Shown: positions 20,255 to 32,900 of the stretch, piece after piece
Layout: each line of letters opens with the position of its first letter
Position numbering within the stretch: the first letter of the stretch is position 1
Assembly (NCBI GenBank): GCA_030435675.1
Contig: CM059621.1
Location: 16,306,001-16,370,000, forward strand
Reading direction: 5' to 3'
Source of the DNA: Steinernema hermaphroditum
Taxonomy: Eukaryota > Nematoda > Chromadorea > Rhabditida > Steinernematidae
Length of the DNA: 64,000 bases
Notes under the pieces: generated by a model
Seen by the model: the letters and a program-made list of their open reading frames with translations, nothing else
Told to the model about the DNA's origin: nothing
Databases searched by the model: none
Program-made: the position numbers and the translations under genes

Positions 20255-23200
20255 ATGGTGGAGAAAAAAGCAGCGCCGCCGCCTCTGACCACTAGAGGCT
20301 CAAACTCGAGCGGTTATGGCGGCTCAGGGACGACGGCCAGAGTCGCCACGAAGATGCCTGATGAGTCAGAGGTCCTCGCCTTATTCGAGGACGTTTTGGT
20401 GAGTTTTTTTTAAATGTCAGTGGTTTATGTAACCAATGTTGTCGTTCACTTTTGCGAGCGGGGTTAGGTCCACTCATGTTCCTAAGAGCACTTACAATGA
20501 TGAAATTGGTTCGTCTGTGGATCATTAAGGGCAAATGATAAATAGACCGATGTAACAAATGATCCGCATCTCTATCCTTCTCATCCAGGGATGACAAAAA
20601 GCAACAAAGCGGTTCCAGAACAGGTTGCGATTGTTGACGAGACGACGAGAGCACTGGAAAGGGGCTGATGATCTCCTAACGATAGAGATGTCTGTTTTGA
20701 ATTGTTCTCTATTCCCGAAAAGACGAAATTGTTTGCTGAAGGGTTTTGACGTTTCATGGGTCCACTGCATAGAGGAAGTAATGTTTCTGTCGATTGAAAT
20801 ATGTGAAAAAATGGAAACATCCGTGTGCTCGGCACGTAAATGACACACAAAGAGGCAACAAGAGCGAATCACAAATTTCAGAAAAAGATGGACTTACCGC
20901 CCGACAAGATGCGCGTTCTCCGTGAATACGACACAGCGAAGAAATGGGAATTGGTGTCAGATCAACGAAACATGCACGACGTAACTGGTCCTTCAGTTTA
21001 TCTCGCTAAACTGTCGGCTTATCTGGACAAGAAAGCGCTGAAGACTCTCAAGGTAATTGCCACATTCTATTGAACAAGAATTAATGATGATGCGTTCCAG
21101 AAGAAAAAGTTGCTTGGCGCAGAAGAGACGTCAACAGCGATTCTGAAACACATCGAAATCTCTCTCAGGACGAACAGCATCGACTGGGTGTACAAGTTCC
21201 TGGACAATGAGCACAATGGCCTGAAGATTCTTGTGGACTACATGAATCAGATGCAGGACCCCAGCCGGTATCACAGTGCCCAACGGTTCAAGAGATCCTA
21301 CGAGCTGACTTTCAGTGCTACTCCGTTTGACCCTGCGCTGCCGAGTTGTTCTTCAACACCTTCACTGACAGCTGGCGCCTTTCACTATCCCACCGCATCC
21401 GTTTTTGGCGCCGACAACTCCAATGGATCAGCTGCTCATTCTCATAACTCGAGCTATTTCGAAGAGTCCAAATCGAACTCCATGTTCAAGAAACCTACTA
21501 CCACCAGCAGCAAGAGCATTGTGGCGAAAAACATTGGAGATCCTGAGGATGACGTCCACGTTTGTGTGTCCTGTATGCGAGGCATTATGAACAATCGAGT
21601 ATGTTCCGAAGCTTCACAGCACTCATCTCAAAGAAGTTGTTTAGATTGGATTTCAAATGGTGTTCAATGACTCTCAAGCCATTTACTGTATAGTACGAAG
21701 TATATTGCACCAGTCCTTGCGAACGAAGGCGCTTGTAGTGGAACTTCTGGCGGCGATATGTATGGTGGCGGGAGGTCATGAATTGGTGATTGAAGCATTT
21801 AACAGATTCAGAGTGGTATGTTGCTTCAGGTACCTCCTACCTCGGTTAATATGAACTTGCAGGAATACAAGGAACTCCATAGATTCCAGACACTCTTCGG
21901 ATACTTCAGAAATCCACCAGAATTTCACATGGACTTTATGACTGCGTGTATGCAGTTCATCAATGTGCTGGTTCATTCAACCGATGACATCACCTACCGC
22001 TTGACACTTCAGTACGAGTTCACACAGCTTGGGCTCGATAAGTACTTGGATGTAAAGAATTGACGTTTTAAAAAAGTTATATATCTTTGGATCTAGAGCT
22101 TGGAGACGAATGAAAGTGAGCAGTTCCAAGTTCGGAGGGTAGCATATCTGGAAAATCAGATTGACGTGAACGCGCTGATTGAAGATTCGCAGAAGAAGGT
22201 CACCTTAGAATTTGACAATGAGGAGCTGAAACAGTCGCTCTCTAATGCCAACGAGAAGCTGCAAATGGTGGAGGCAGATTATATAGCGCGGAACGCTGCA
22301 TTGGATAGCAGGCTCAAAGATCTTACACGTGAAAGGGACAGGTTGCTGAAAGACCATGACACGACGATCAACACGATGACAAGAACACTCAACGAGAAGG
22401 ATAGGGCAGCGCGAGAGCAACAGGCGAAACTGGAATCTAGGATTCAAGAGCTCGAAAAGATCCAGGAGTCGCTGCAGGCCGGTCTCAAGATCACGCAGCA
22501 GAAGACGGTTGCTGCCACTTCGGCACCGCCAGCACCAGCTCCGAGAACGTCTCTTTCGGCCCCTCCACCGCCTCCTCCTCCGCCGCCCCCACCTCCTAGA
22601 GTGAAGGCTGGTGGCCCGCCGCCTCCTCCCGGTCCACCACCTCCCCCCGGTCCGCCTCCACCCCCTGGACCTCCACCGCCACCAGGATTACCGAGGCTTG
22701 GGCGCAATCTACTACGTCCTTCAGTGAATGATGCAATGACCTTTAAAAGAGTGGTGCAGACGCGGAACAAGCTTCCACAGCTGAACTGGATGGCTCTGAA
22801 ACCAAACCAGGTGAAGAACACGGTCTTCAATGATTTGGACGATGATAAGATCTGTGATGTAGGTACAAACTTACGATCCTCTATAACTCACCCGTTTTCA
22901 GCGCATCGATTTCTCTCACCTTGAAGATTCCTTCAACATTGGCGGCTCATCTCTCAGAGCGGAGGCCCTCTCAGTTGGGCAGCAAAGTCCCGGCAGCTCG
23001 AGCACAGCGTCGTCAACGGCAGCAAAGAATACATTGTTGGACACGAAGAGGCTTCAGAACATCGGTAAAAGACCTGTAACTCCTTACCACTTCTACGTCC
23101 CTTGTTTCAGCAATTACTCGAAGAAAGATTGCGAGACCAGCCGCGGAAATCATGTCCGCTGTTCACCGTCTCGACCTCAAAGCGCTGCCTCCCGAAAGCG

Positions 23201-24470
23201 TCGAAATTCTGCTGCGTATTGCACCCACAGCAGAGGAGATCGAGCTTTATAGAGACTACAAGAAACGCAACGAAGGGTCGATTGAAACGCTATCTGAAGA
23301 GGATCAGTTCTTGGCCAGCCTGATCAAGATAGAGCGCCTTCAACACAAACTGAAGATCATGTCGTTCATGGCGTCGTTCGAAGAATCCGCCGACCTTCTT
23401 GAGCCGCAACTCACAACCCTGACAGCGGCATCGAAGTGCGTTCGCGAAGCCACGAACTTTCATAAAGTACTCGAGGTCGTTCTGGCTTACGGAAACTATA
23501 TGAACAGCAGCCGCAAGGGAGGAGCGTTCGGCTTCAAGATCGCGAGCTTGGACGCTGTACGTCATTGCTCGCATTCGTCTACTTATCATCATCACTCTTG
23601 TAGTTAGCCGGAATGAGGTCACCACATGACCGATCAATCTCATTGCTTCATCTGATCGCTGAACAGATCAGTGAGAACTTTGCAGATCTACTGATATTCC
23701 CAGAACAATTGAAGTTTTCCGACAAAGCAGCAGGAAGTAGGACAGCACATCTTGAGAGTAGAACGAACGTAATCTTCTGTTTTCAGTTCAACTTGAAAGC
23801 GTTCAAATGGACATTCGAGAGCTGGAGTCTAATTTCCAGCTTGCTCAGAAGGAGCACACGCTGAAAGGAGATGAAAGCCCGCAGCCATTGCGAGAATTCC
23901 TGGCCACCAACGAGTCCCGTTTGGCGCTTCTTTTGGAGAACGCGAAATGCGCGAATGAGGCGTTCGCCTCCTGCGTCGAGTTCTATGGAGAATCAGCGAA
24001 GACGCAACAACCCAGCATGTTCTTCACGCGCCTGAACGCCTTTGCCAAGAATTTCCAGCAAGCGGTCATAGAGAACCACCAGAAAAAGCGCGACCAAGAG
24101 CGCAAACAGGCGGCAAGCCAACAAGTAGCGCGCAGACGTCAAAGTACTGGAGACGATGGCCACAAGAACAACGATCTTCTCGACGAGTTGCAGCAGCGAT
24201 TCAGTGATTCAGGTGACCGCCCCAAATCGGCACAAAAAACGCCAAAGATCGATTCGAAGCGGATTGGGCATGGAGATTTCGAACGCATCATGAGTGGTAT
24301 GAGTTAATCACCGTGCCCATCTTCTACATCATCTCATTGTAGGGCTGAAAACATGCACTCAATATGATAGAACTCCAACGAGTACAAAACAACAACGGAT
24401 CTCGGCGCTTGCCAGTGGCGACGAATCTGCATCCAGGACGCAAATTAAAGAAGCGGAACAGGAGCACTAG
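20255..24470 (+). CDS. frl-1: FMNL/FRL-type formin
   Basis: Actin-nucleating formin acting at the cell cortex. Eleven exons: 20255-20398, 20882-21052, 21101-21598, 21645-21815, 21863-22051, 22097-22858, 22902-23064, 23111-23556, 23604-23736, 23787-24296, 24343-24470; all phases agree, product 1,104 residues. The GTPase-binding/FH3 region starts [20 protein letters not shown] and continues with [32 protein letters not shown] and [16 protein letters not shown], the FMNL hallmarks. A coiled coil (about residues 370-490) and a poly-Pro FH1 (PPPPPG repeats) precede FH2 ([47 protein letters not shown]). The tail [18 protein letters not shown] resembles a DAD autoinhibitory motif split by the last intron; reading on without that intron stops at 24307. 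FMNL proteins are normally near 1,000-1,100 residues. The N-terminus lacks the Gly-2 myristoylation start of some vertebrate members. Confidence 0.92.
20399..20881 (+). other. First intron of the formin gene (483 bp)
   Basis: Donor TTG/GTGAG at 20399, acceptor TTTCAG at 20881. By far the longest intron of this gene; nothing recognisable inside, but the first-intron position makes it a candidate for regulatory sites. Confidence 0.7.
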
Positions 24471-25080
24471 CAGTTATTACCTTACGTGTTTTTATGATGA
24501 ATCATATTTGTTTTTGTGATATTTTATGATAAATTAACGCATAACGCTGACTTTATCTGTTGGATTACCTTGAGTGAATGGAATCGTCCGAGCGTGTCTG
24601 CACCGTTTGTTTAGACTTTGTCGCCTTCGTCTAGGTTTCGTAAAGCATTTCGCCTGCTCAACAGATGATGACCGGTCTCAGACAGTGTTTGTTGTCTAGA
24701 CTCCAACCAATCCTGCTTCTAGAGTCTAGACAACGGATCCGTATGCAATAAATGTCGGTATTGTATTCCTTGTCTGGTAGAAGGCGCTGAACTTACCGTA
24801 ACTGACGCTGTTGTACGCGCGAGTGCGACACCTCGGTCTCGTGTGGATCGTTCCACAGTCTCTCGCAGGTTGACTCATGACTCACTTTTTGTTCCTGTTT
24901 TTGTGGGTATTTTTCTTTTCTCTTTTTTCGGTTGCTACGGAACGGCATCAGGCCGTCTCTGCCTAGACGTTCTGACACCTCTGCGTTTGAACTTGATAAC
25001 TTCAAACTTAATTTCAATATCATCGATTTCGCGTTCACGTGTCCTGTTCTACGATATGCCTTTTTCAGTGATTATCCCAG
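24471..25080 (+). other. Formin 3' flank and spacer
   Basis: AATAAA at 24747-24752 is the likely polyadenylation signal of the formin gene. The rest up to 25080 is T-rich near TTTTTCAG (about 25067), 13 bases before the next start. Confidence 0.6.
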
Positions 25081-26500
25081 ATGCACTCTTCCGAATCATC
25101 TGGCGTAGACCCATTCGAGCGTGTGTATGTCACTGCTGTGGGCGCCGAGACGACCGATCAAATCTTCAAAAAGGTCGCCGGATACAAGCAAAGGCATCCC
25201 GAGAAATTAACCGCGTTGGACGAAAAGATCCGGAGATATGTCGAGGAGCACACTGCGGTATGCGTGTTCTTGGGTCGTTTATTCTGACAGCATATCATTT
25301 CAGCCAGACAAGGAACTGGAACTGAAGGAAACCGTTCGACAAGAATTGATCAAATGCGCTAGAAACGTTGGTCTCCGTTTGCTCGCTTTAATAACTCAAT
25401 GTGTTCTATTCAGATCTTCAAATACGCAACTCTGGTGATGACGGGGTCGACTGCTCAGATGCTTTGCGACAAGGGAGGCGATCTCGATCTCTCCCTCTGC
25501 GTGTCCGACAATGATGGATGTTTCCCTACCGGTCTTGCGTGAGTTGATAATAATTTCCAGTGAGATTCAACTTGACCCTTTAGTGCCGTATCAGAGATCC
25601 TTGACGACTTTCACGTTGAGCTGACCGTCAACAGACCGATAGAAATGATCTGCTTTAGCCGGTACATCCAGGCAACGGTAGCCCTACTCGCAAATGAGAA
25701 CTGTTAACCTTGTTTGTCCGTGTTTAGGTGCCCATCATCCGCTTGGCATTGAACGACATGTACAACGACCTGGACGTCGACATCACCTGCAACTCAACGA
25801 ACGTCTTCTATACCAACCACCTTGTGCAGCACTATGTTCTCTTCGACGATCGTGTACGGCCGCTGGTTATGGCCGTGAAGAGCTGGGGCCGCAAAGTGGA
25901 CGTTCTAGACTCGCAGCATGGAAAGCTGAACAGCTTCACGTTGACGATGATGGTCATCCACTTCCTGCAGTGCGTAGTTTCACCTCCCATCTTGCCCAAC
26001 CTGTGCGCCCTGTTCCCAAGCGTGTTCCAGGCTGAGAAGGTCCCACTGCACCGTTTCCCGCTGTATCACGACAACTGCATCCCTAACTTGAAGAAGAGTA
26101 AGCAATCCATTTGAAACTGACCCTAATCACGCTCTATTCAGGACTGGCCCAAAACCACCTTTCTGTAGCAGAGCTGCTCCTCGGTTTCTTGATATACTAC
26201 GCCGATTTTCAATTTGATCTGCATGCCATCTATGTGCGACTAGGGAAAAGAGTCGACAGGTACTTCTGTGACGCGCACGACTATATCTCACCTTCCTTGT
26301 TCAGAGAGCCGGCGCTGGAACGGGAGAGCGATGCTGGTGAGATGTTCATCGAAGAACCCTACGAACGCTACAACACCATGCGAACAATGAGAAGTCCGTT
26401 CACCCGCATCGAAATACAGAAGACCTTCAGGAGCAGCGCTGCACTAATGGATTGTGACGACGGCGACATCCTCGGTCTGATAGGGATCGAAAAAGAATAA
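25081..26500 (+). CDS. GLD-2/TENT2-like noncanonical poly(A) polymerase, copy A
   Basis: Adds nucleotides to RNA 3' ends in the GLD-2/CID1 family. Seven exons: 25081-25257, 25304-25366, 25414-25538, 25584-25677, 25728-26097, 26142-26259, 26305-26500; 380 residues. The nucleotidyltransferase core shows VMTGSTAQMLCDKGGDLDLS (Gly-Ser and the D-x-D metal ligands) and the third Asp in LDVDITCNS. NHLVQHYVLFDDRVRPLVMAVKSWG is the family's conserved stretch (shown in part by VKSWG). The PAP-associated region is SVAELLLGFLIYYADFQF and IEEPYERYNTMRTM. Short for GLD-2 because the long low-complexity N-terminus is absent. Its exact orthologue (gld-2, pup or another member) cannot be decided here. It lies head-to-tail with copy B, 257 bp away. 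Confidence 0.88.
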
Positions 26501-26757
26501 CAACAAGTTTGCTTGTGATATAACCGTGCATTTGTGATGTTCTGCTGCCTTTGTTTTTCATTATTTGCCACTCTTGTGTACATTTGTTTGTTAGTTGCTC
26601 GTGTGATGGCTTCAGAGCCCGACCTTATCTTTGTTTGGAGCTGTTCACAAGATCTGCGGATGTGAAGCAGCTATTTGACTGCCATTTGATTCGAAATTCA
26701 TTTGGAGCGCCGTTGTTGTTCACTCGTGCTGTTCACTCCTGTAACTCGCTTTCCAGG

Positions 26758-28189
26758 ATGAATGTTACGCGAAGGGAATGGTACGGGCAAAGGCTCCATG
26801 TGACTATGGTACCCAAGGAGCAGTCCATCCGTGTTTTCAGTCAGGTTGATGCCTACAAGAAGAGGTTCCCAGAGAAGATGGCAGCGTTGGACGAGCAGAT
26901 CGCCCACTACTGCCTGGAAAACCAAGAGGTAAAGAAGTTATTCATCGACGTGGCTGAGTTATTTCGTTGAAGGGTTCACAGGAACGCGCCGTGAAACGGA
27001 GGGTCCGCGACGAACTCAGGAAAACTGTCAGAAAAGTATGAGTTTTGAGAGATGTGGGTGTGACGTGGATAGTTTCAGGTCTTCCCTGGCGGCTTGCTCA
27101 TCCCTGTTGGATCCACTGTCACCCGCCTGTGCGTCAAGAGGAGTGACTTCGATCTGTGCCTCTGTGTTCTGAACGAAGATGGCGTTTACTCCGACGACAG
27201 ACAGTAACACAAGAAGCACCAGAACCGTCACTCATTTGCACTGCTTCAGATTTGTCCACGAGACCTTGCAGGAACTCCACGACGCGCTCATGGTCGAGAA
27301 GCCCACGATGGTCGCCTTCCACAGATACATCAGCCAGACTACGGTATGTCCGCCGATCAAGATTGCTCTGGAACGTCTCCTCAGGTGCCCATCATCCGGA
27401 TGTACCTCACGGAAGAGTTCGGCAACATGGAGGTCGATATCAACTGCAACGTCATCGCCCAGTTCTACAGCAACCACCTGGTTCGGCACTACGTGCTCTT
27501 TGACGACCGTGTCCAGCCGCTCATTATGACAATCAAGAGCTGGGCCAGTAACGCCGGCATCCTGGACTCGCAGAAAGGTCGGCTCAACAGGTTCCTGTCA
27601 CCTTTCATATCTCCTGCTGACCGGGATCTCTTCTAGCTTCTCCTTCGTGATGATGGCCATCCACTTCCTGCAGAGCGTGTGCTCCCCTCCGATCGTGCCG
27701 AATCTGAACGGCCTCTTCCCGCACGTCTTCAAGCCATTCATAAACATCAAGTGCATTTCCGGCCCGCACCATCTTTGCATCCCCTCGAAATTCGGTAACA
27801 ATGCTCTCCATAACGCTCCTAAACTTCGGTACTTTCAGAACTGGAGCCAAACGACCGATCGCCAGCGGAACTACTTCTCGCCTTCATCGCCTACTTCGCC
27901 GAGTTCAACTGGGACCAGCATGCCATCGTCATCAGAGAGGGAAGGCTCATCACACGGTACGTTTCTCCCCGTGTTCCTGGGTGACTCCTGACTTTTTAGG
28001 CAGTACACGTTCGAGGAGAGCGTCTTCGAGATGTACATCGAGGAACCCTACGACAGGTTCAACACGACGCGGACGGTGAAGTCGCCCCAGGACCGAGATA
28101 ACATCGTCAGGATCTTCCATCGCATGGTCAAGGGAATATTTGAGGACGGTAGCATCGACATCACGGAGTTGCTGAGCCGAAAAGCCTAG
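26758..28189 (+). CDS. GLD-2/TENT2-like noncanonical poly(A) polymerase, copy B
   Basis: Tandem paralogue of copy A. Eight exons: 26758-26928, 26982-27035, 27079-27203, 27250-27343, 27385-27590, 27637-27794, 27839-27956, 28000-28189; 371 residues. Catalytic motifs: GSTVTRLCVKRSDFDLCLC with D-x-D, then MEVDINCN; downstream HYVLFDDRVQPLIMTIKSWA and the PAP-associated motifs SPAELLLAFIAYFAEFNW and IEEPYDRFNTTRTV. Three exons (125, 94 and 118 bp) have exactly the same length as in copy A; copy B has one extra intron (27591-27636) inside the exon corresponding to 25728-26097. The start follows a TTTCCAG/G acceptor by one base, so the mRNA is probably trans-spliced; with the short spacing, an operon with copy A is possible. 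AATAAA at 28236-28241. Confidence 0.88.
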
Positions 28190-28469
28190 AAGAAAGAATG
28201 GAATATTGTCGTGTTTAGAATTGTACTCATCCGATAATAAATTGGTTGTTGTGCTCCCTTGCCTATTTCAGGATACGTCATATTCAGATACAATTTGAGT
28301 CATACAGCTTCACTGAGGAGTCACAGCTTCGGACGGATTCAGATATACATAGATCCGTTAAGTACTGGACCATGCCACTGGATTGACAACCTGGACGGAG
28401 ATGAAGCGTCTTGACACAGCGTGCGACGTTTGGGTCACTTCGGAACGATGACGACGTTGCCCTTCTGAG

Positions 28470-30020
28470 CGTTCCGGTCCCCTTTCGCCTCCTGTAAGCG
28501 ATACTTGTGTGACCGAACAACGTACACAAAGAACGACGCACCAATAAGAATTTAATGAAATTCATTTGGAGCGCCTCGGAAGCCATTCGCGTCTAATTAC
28601 TTCTCCCTTCTTCCTTCTAATTGTCTGTTTGCTGACGAGATTAAGCGATTGAATTTCGTGCATTCCTAATATGGCCTCGAGGATTCGCCATCGCCTCGAT
28701 CGGTCCCCGATTTACATAATTCCATTATATCCCCCCAGGGCCTCGATTTTGTTTTCGGCGCAAATATTTGCTAATCGTTTAAGCGTTTTAATTGCCTCCA
28801 ATTGGCGACGTTTCCGCCGTGCGCCTTCGTGGCCCACTTAAGACGTCTAATTACCGCATAATTCCTTTGTTTACGGCGGCCCTCCAACGCGTAATTATTC
28901 GTCTTTTGAATCGGACGCCGCCAGGGGCGCAGGCCCGGGGGCGCAGGCCCGGGGGCGCCCGGCCGAGATGACCTCGAGGAGGATTAAGACGATTAGCACG
29001 AGTAATCAGCGTGATATGCCTTCGCCATTTCAGGAACGAACCAGTCGCCCTCCTCCTACCTCATCGATTTGCTCAAATTACGATCGTTTCCACGCCGGGA
29101 AATTGGCTTTTTCTATCCAAGAGAGGTTCAAAGCCGACCGAAGGAATGTAGGAGCATTCCTAATCGCCTAATCGAGCGCCCTAATCGGATCTGTTAGCAC
29201 CTCAACCTCAGCGCTTGTTTGCTCAGCGGCGCTTCAAACTTCCGATTTGTGTTCTCTCGACTTCCAAGTGCCAATCGAACAAACACACTTCGGCCGACGT
29301 GCATGCCTAACGACTCGAGAGGTCCTTCCGAGACACAAAGACTGTGAAGAGATCGATTTCCGGCGTGGATCCGATGTCGCCCGATCTCCGATACCGTATC
29401 CCAATTTGAATACTCTTTTGGTCCCTAATTCCCATATGTTCGGTCAATCAAAGTGTCAGCGGTCGACTACCTGTAATTAGGCGGCCTCTTTGACTCCCAA
29501 GGTTGCTCCCATCGAGCGAAAGGAGAATGACACCGATTAGGAGTAATTAGTGAGTTAGCGAACTCAATTTCGGCGCACTCCTGAAGTGATCGATCGGAGC
29601 ATAAATCCTTAAATCTCTCCCTCTAATTACCTGCGGGGGTCCTGCCGCGACAATTACAGGCGGCTTTGCAACGTTTAATCCGCTAATTGAGTCAGTTGCC
29701 TACAGTAATCCGAAGGCGGAATCGATCGCTGGAATGTTTTCGTAAGTGGCCGCCGGTTAGAGCTGCACTGTGTGCGAAGGGATTAAGGAATTTTTCACTT
29801 CGTTTCACTCCTCTCATAATTGGCCTCTAATTCGAGTGCTCATTTCATTATGCCCACTCTAATCCCCGCGTCCCCCGGCTGCGTCTTCTCCCCCTGACCC
29901 GTCTTCTTGGCCGTTTATGGCGATGTTAAAGGGTCTGTATCGCCTGGAACGCATCTCAGTTGAAGCTAGTCTGGCTGAGATCTTCTGTATAGGCCCTTCC
30001 TGTGTCCTACAGAGTCACAT
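28470..30020. promoter_or_regulatory. Duplicated noncoding block D, copy 1
   Basis: No coding frame. Three sub-blocks match 49622-51990 almost base for base: 28470-29011 with 49622-50149, 29032-29102 with 51041-51112, 29576-30020 with 51536-51990. Dense in TAAT/TAATTA cores (at least 15 between 28600 and 29900), e.g. 'cgtctaattacttctccc', 'cgcgtaattattcgtc' and 'aatccgctaattgagtcagt'. Inferred to be a regulatory region of the homeobox locus. Confidence 0.6.
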
Positions 30021-32619
30021 TTTACAGTCCGATTCGTGAATTTTTGCGGTTTTTCATGTAAGACTTATTTTTATTTTTTTTGTGTCCTTTTTGCTTGTTA
30101 TTCAACATATCTTGCTGTAATTGCTGACATGAACATGTAATTATTTTCTTACAATATTTTTTGTCATTCTCGGATGCATACTGTCATTCATTTAGCATCT
30201 CCTCGGGTGTAGGGCACCTATGAATCGCCTATTCGATTCATAGGTGACCGATCGCGGCGTGTGGCACTTTGGAACCTTCCCTTGAGGAAGCATAGTGTTA
30301 TAATGGAACATTACGATTATCTGTGTGCTTTAAAAGTATTTCTTATTTTTGACCGTAAAAAACGATATCCTTTACAGTATCCCTGCCAGTTATCACAACG
30401 CTCATTTCTCAAGCATTTATGAAGACATCATGATCCAATCACATACCCTTGCAAACAATGTCATCCATCTTCTACCTTTCCAGTGATGTCATCTCTCATC
30501 TTCTGATCGACAATTCCATCCACAAAAGGCTCTAATAATGAGCCTCAAGAGCCTCTAATTTTCATTAAACGCCTATTTACGACGACCAGAAACGGTCGCA
30601 TTTACGTAACCGTCCCTTCGAAATATCTGTCGGCGTCGACGGTGATCTGTGAGTCACGCGTTGTTATGAAACATGGCGGCTGCCGTCATCGCCGCCATGT
30701 CCTCTGCTTTCCTGCAAAAACATAATTACCAATTTCCTGTGCAGACGCGCCCAGCAGTCGATTTTCGAACGAACAGTCCTCGCGCTCTCTTTGCCCTATT
30801 ATTTTCGATGTACCTAAGTGGAGAGGATTAATTTCTGATGCCCAGCAGAGATAAGGGCATCGCTGAGTTGCTAATCTGCGACCTCGTAATGAACGCTGAG
30901 TGGATTAGTGTCCTTTTTCGGTGGTCGCTCCTCTTACTTCCGCGATGTTTTCATATGATGAGTGGCGCAAGCTTATCGAATAAAAATAAAGTGTTGAAAG
31001 GATTAGCGATGACTGTTAGGGCAACCTATGACCTGTGGTGGAGGCGGCTTGCATCATCGCATGCGCAATATTCCAGTTATTACTTTGGCGTAGAGTTATT
31101 ATAGATCAGCTTAGATGAGTCGTTTGTTCTGTTGAAAGACGGTGACATCTGCGCTTTGATCGCCTTTCGTTTTGAGCTGAATTGTTCGTCTTAGCCTTCA
31201 TGCTTAAGTTATTGGGGCGCTGCAGTTTGTGAAATGAGCTCTGAGGTTCTGAAGATACTGTCATTTCCATGGTCATGACCACTTAATCTCTCTGTAAATC
31301 ATATCCCTTGAATCCGACCCTTTAGAATCTCACCCTGCACAGTTGCGCGAAACGTTATATTTCACCGGTTTTCATTCAATTGCTGACTCTGAGCTCTGTA
31401 GCCTGTATCTGACGCATGGGCCATTCCATGGCCACCCATATCACACCACAATATGCAGAAATTTTTGCGACGATTTGACCAGTTCTTACGGTTGAAATTT
31501 AGGTTTTTAAATTTTTGTGAGCATCAAATGCGATTTGTATTGTGTTGAATGTACGGTTCATTCTGTTCTATAAAAATACACCGTTGTTACTGTTTATCGT
31601 CCCGAATCAACAGTATCACCTCTTATAGAACGTCTATTGAGCACAAAAGAGCACCACAGTACAACACCGTAGTCACCGGGACTCTTCTCTCTGTAAATCA
31701 TGTATTATCTTTTGTGCCTATTATTCGGAGAGCCTCACCTTATATGTTTGTGCGAAACGAAGTTATTTCGCTTCCTGGATCTATTTTATTTTAAGCTTTT
31801 CGTGTTTAGTCACATTCTTAGAGTCAGAATTTCGGATTTTGTTCAGCTACTGCAATGTCATGCTACGTTAGTTCTCGTTCTTTTAAATCTTTGTGCGGTT
31901 TTGTTTTTTTGTGTATTTTTGTATTGTTTTGAATTTCGCTCCATATTCTGCTGCTCAAAAATACACCGTTTTCACGGTTTATCTTCCCGAGATAGAAGTT
32001 ATTGGGGTGTGAAATGAGCTCTGAAGGTCTGACGATTACCACTTAATTTTCTCTGTAAATCATGCATTATCTTATCTGTCTGTCCTTCAGAAAATCTCAC
32101 CCTTCGCTATTGCGCGAAATGAAATTGTATTTCCCATTCACTTTTCCAGTTTTTGGCACAATATTTCACAGCTGACTCGGAGCTCGGTAGCCTAGTAGCA
32201 TCACTCTTTGTAGAACGTCTATTGAGCACAAAAAGGCACACCGTAATCACCAAGCTTCTTCTGGCTTCGGCACGGCATCAGTGTATAGCTTTGACGGCCT
32301 TCTAATCTTAAAAATTTTTGCCCCATTGTTTACCTACCATATTTTAGCCATTTTTCTTGACTGTTAGACTGCAATACGCCATGCGTCCTTGTTCATGTTG
32401 TTTCGAACCTCGACGAAGTCTCGTTGCCAGCGTTGAATTAAGTTATTGTCTCACAATCATGAACTGCGACTTCAAATCTCCATCGTGGTCTCTGTTCCTA
32501 TGTTCATCATCACTATTTACTATTTACAAGGACCTGCTTCATTTTGTACTTCGCGGGAACTGAAGCGTTAGAGCTGGTCTCTTTAATTTTTGACAACAGT
32601 AGTTCCTCTTCTTCGGTAG
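30021..32619. other. AT-rich gene-free stretch
   Basis: No supported gene. 30540-30760 is GC-richer with TAAT cores and a near-palindrome 'catggcggctgccgtcatcg' and may be a further regulatory block. Short repeat pieces 'atacaccgtt.t.ac.gttta' with 'cttcccga' occur near 31573 and 31963 and again near 35205. Confidence 0.45.
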
Positions 32620-32900
32620 ATTCATTGCGGCTCCCGGAACCGTAGTCGCACCACCACTATGCTGAAGGACGCCGATGCTGTAGGGAGATCGCCACCATCG
32701 GCGAAGACACAACTTGCGGACCAAGCGCCCATTTTTCCGAAGAAGATGCGAGCACAGAAGCCCTTGGCTCAAGAAGTGGAAGATCTGTCACCGCTTCCGA
32801 AGTTTTGCCGATTCCCAGAAGTCCCATGACGCTTCGACATCGACGCCACGCCAGGGATGAAGCCTGCAGGAGGAGACATTCTTTGTTTTGTCTGTAATTT
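32620..32900 (-). repeat. Dispersed repeat R, inverted partial copy
   Basis: Contains 'gccgattcccagaagtccca' and 'acgccagggatgaag', matching the minus strand of 16437-16545, and 'cggctcccggaaccgtagtc' matching 16690-16710 inverted. Frames are interrupted. Confidence 0.5.

Noticed and set aside
22444..22830. Gly-rich minus-strand frame
   Set aside because: Antisense of the poly-Pro FH1 segment of the formin.
28284..28586. Similar minus-strand frames at 28284-28586 and 49475-49738
   Set aside because: They share sequence only because block D is duplicated; no start context, domain or splice signals.
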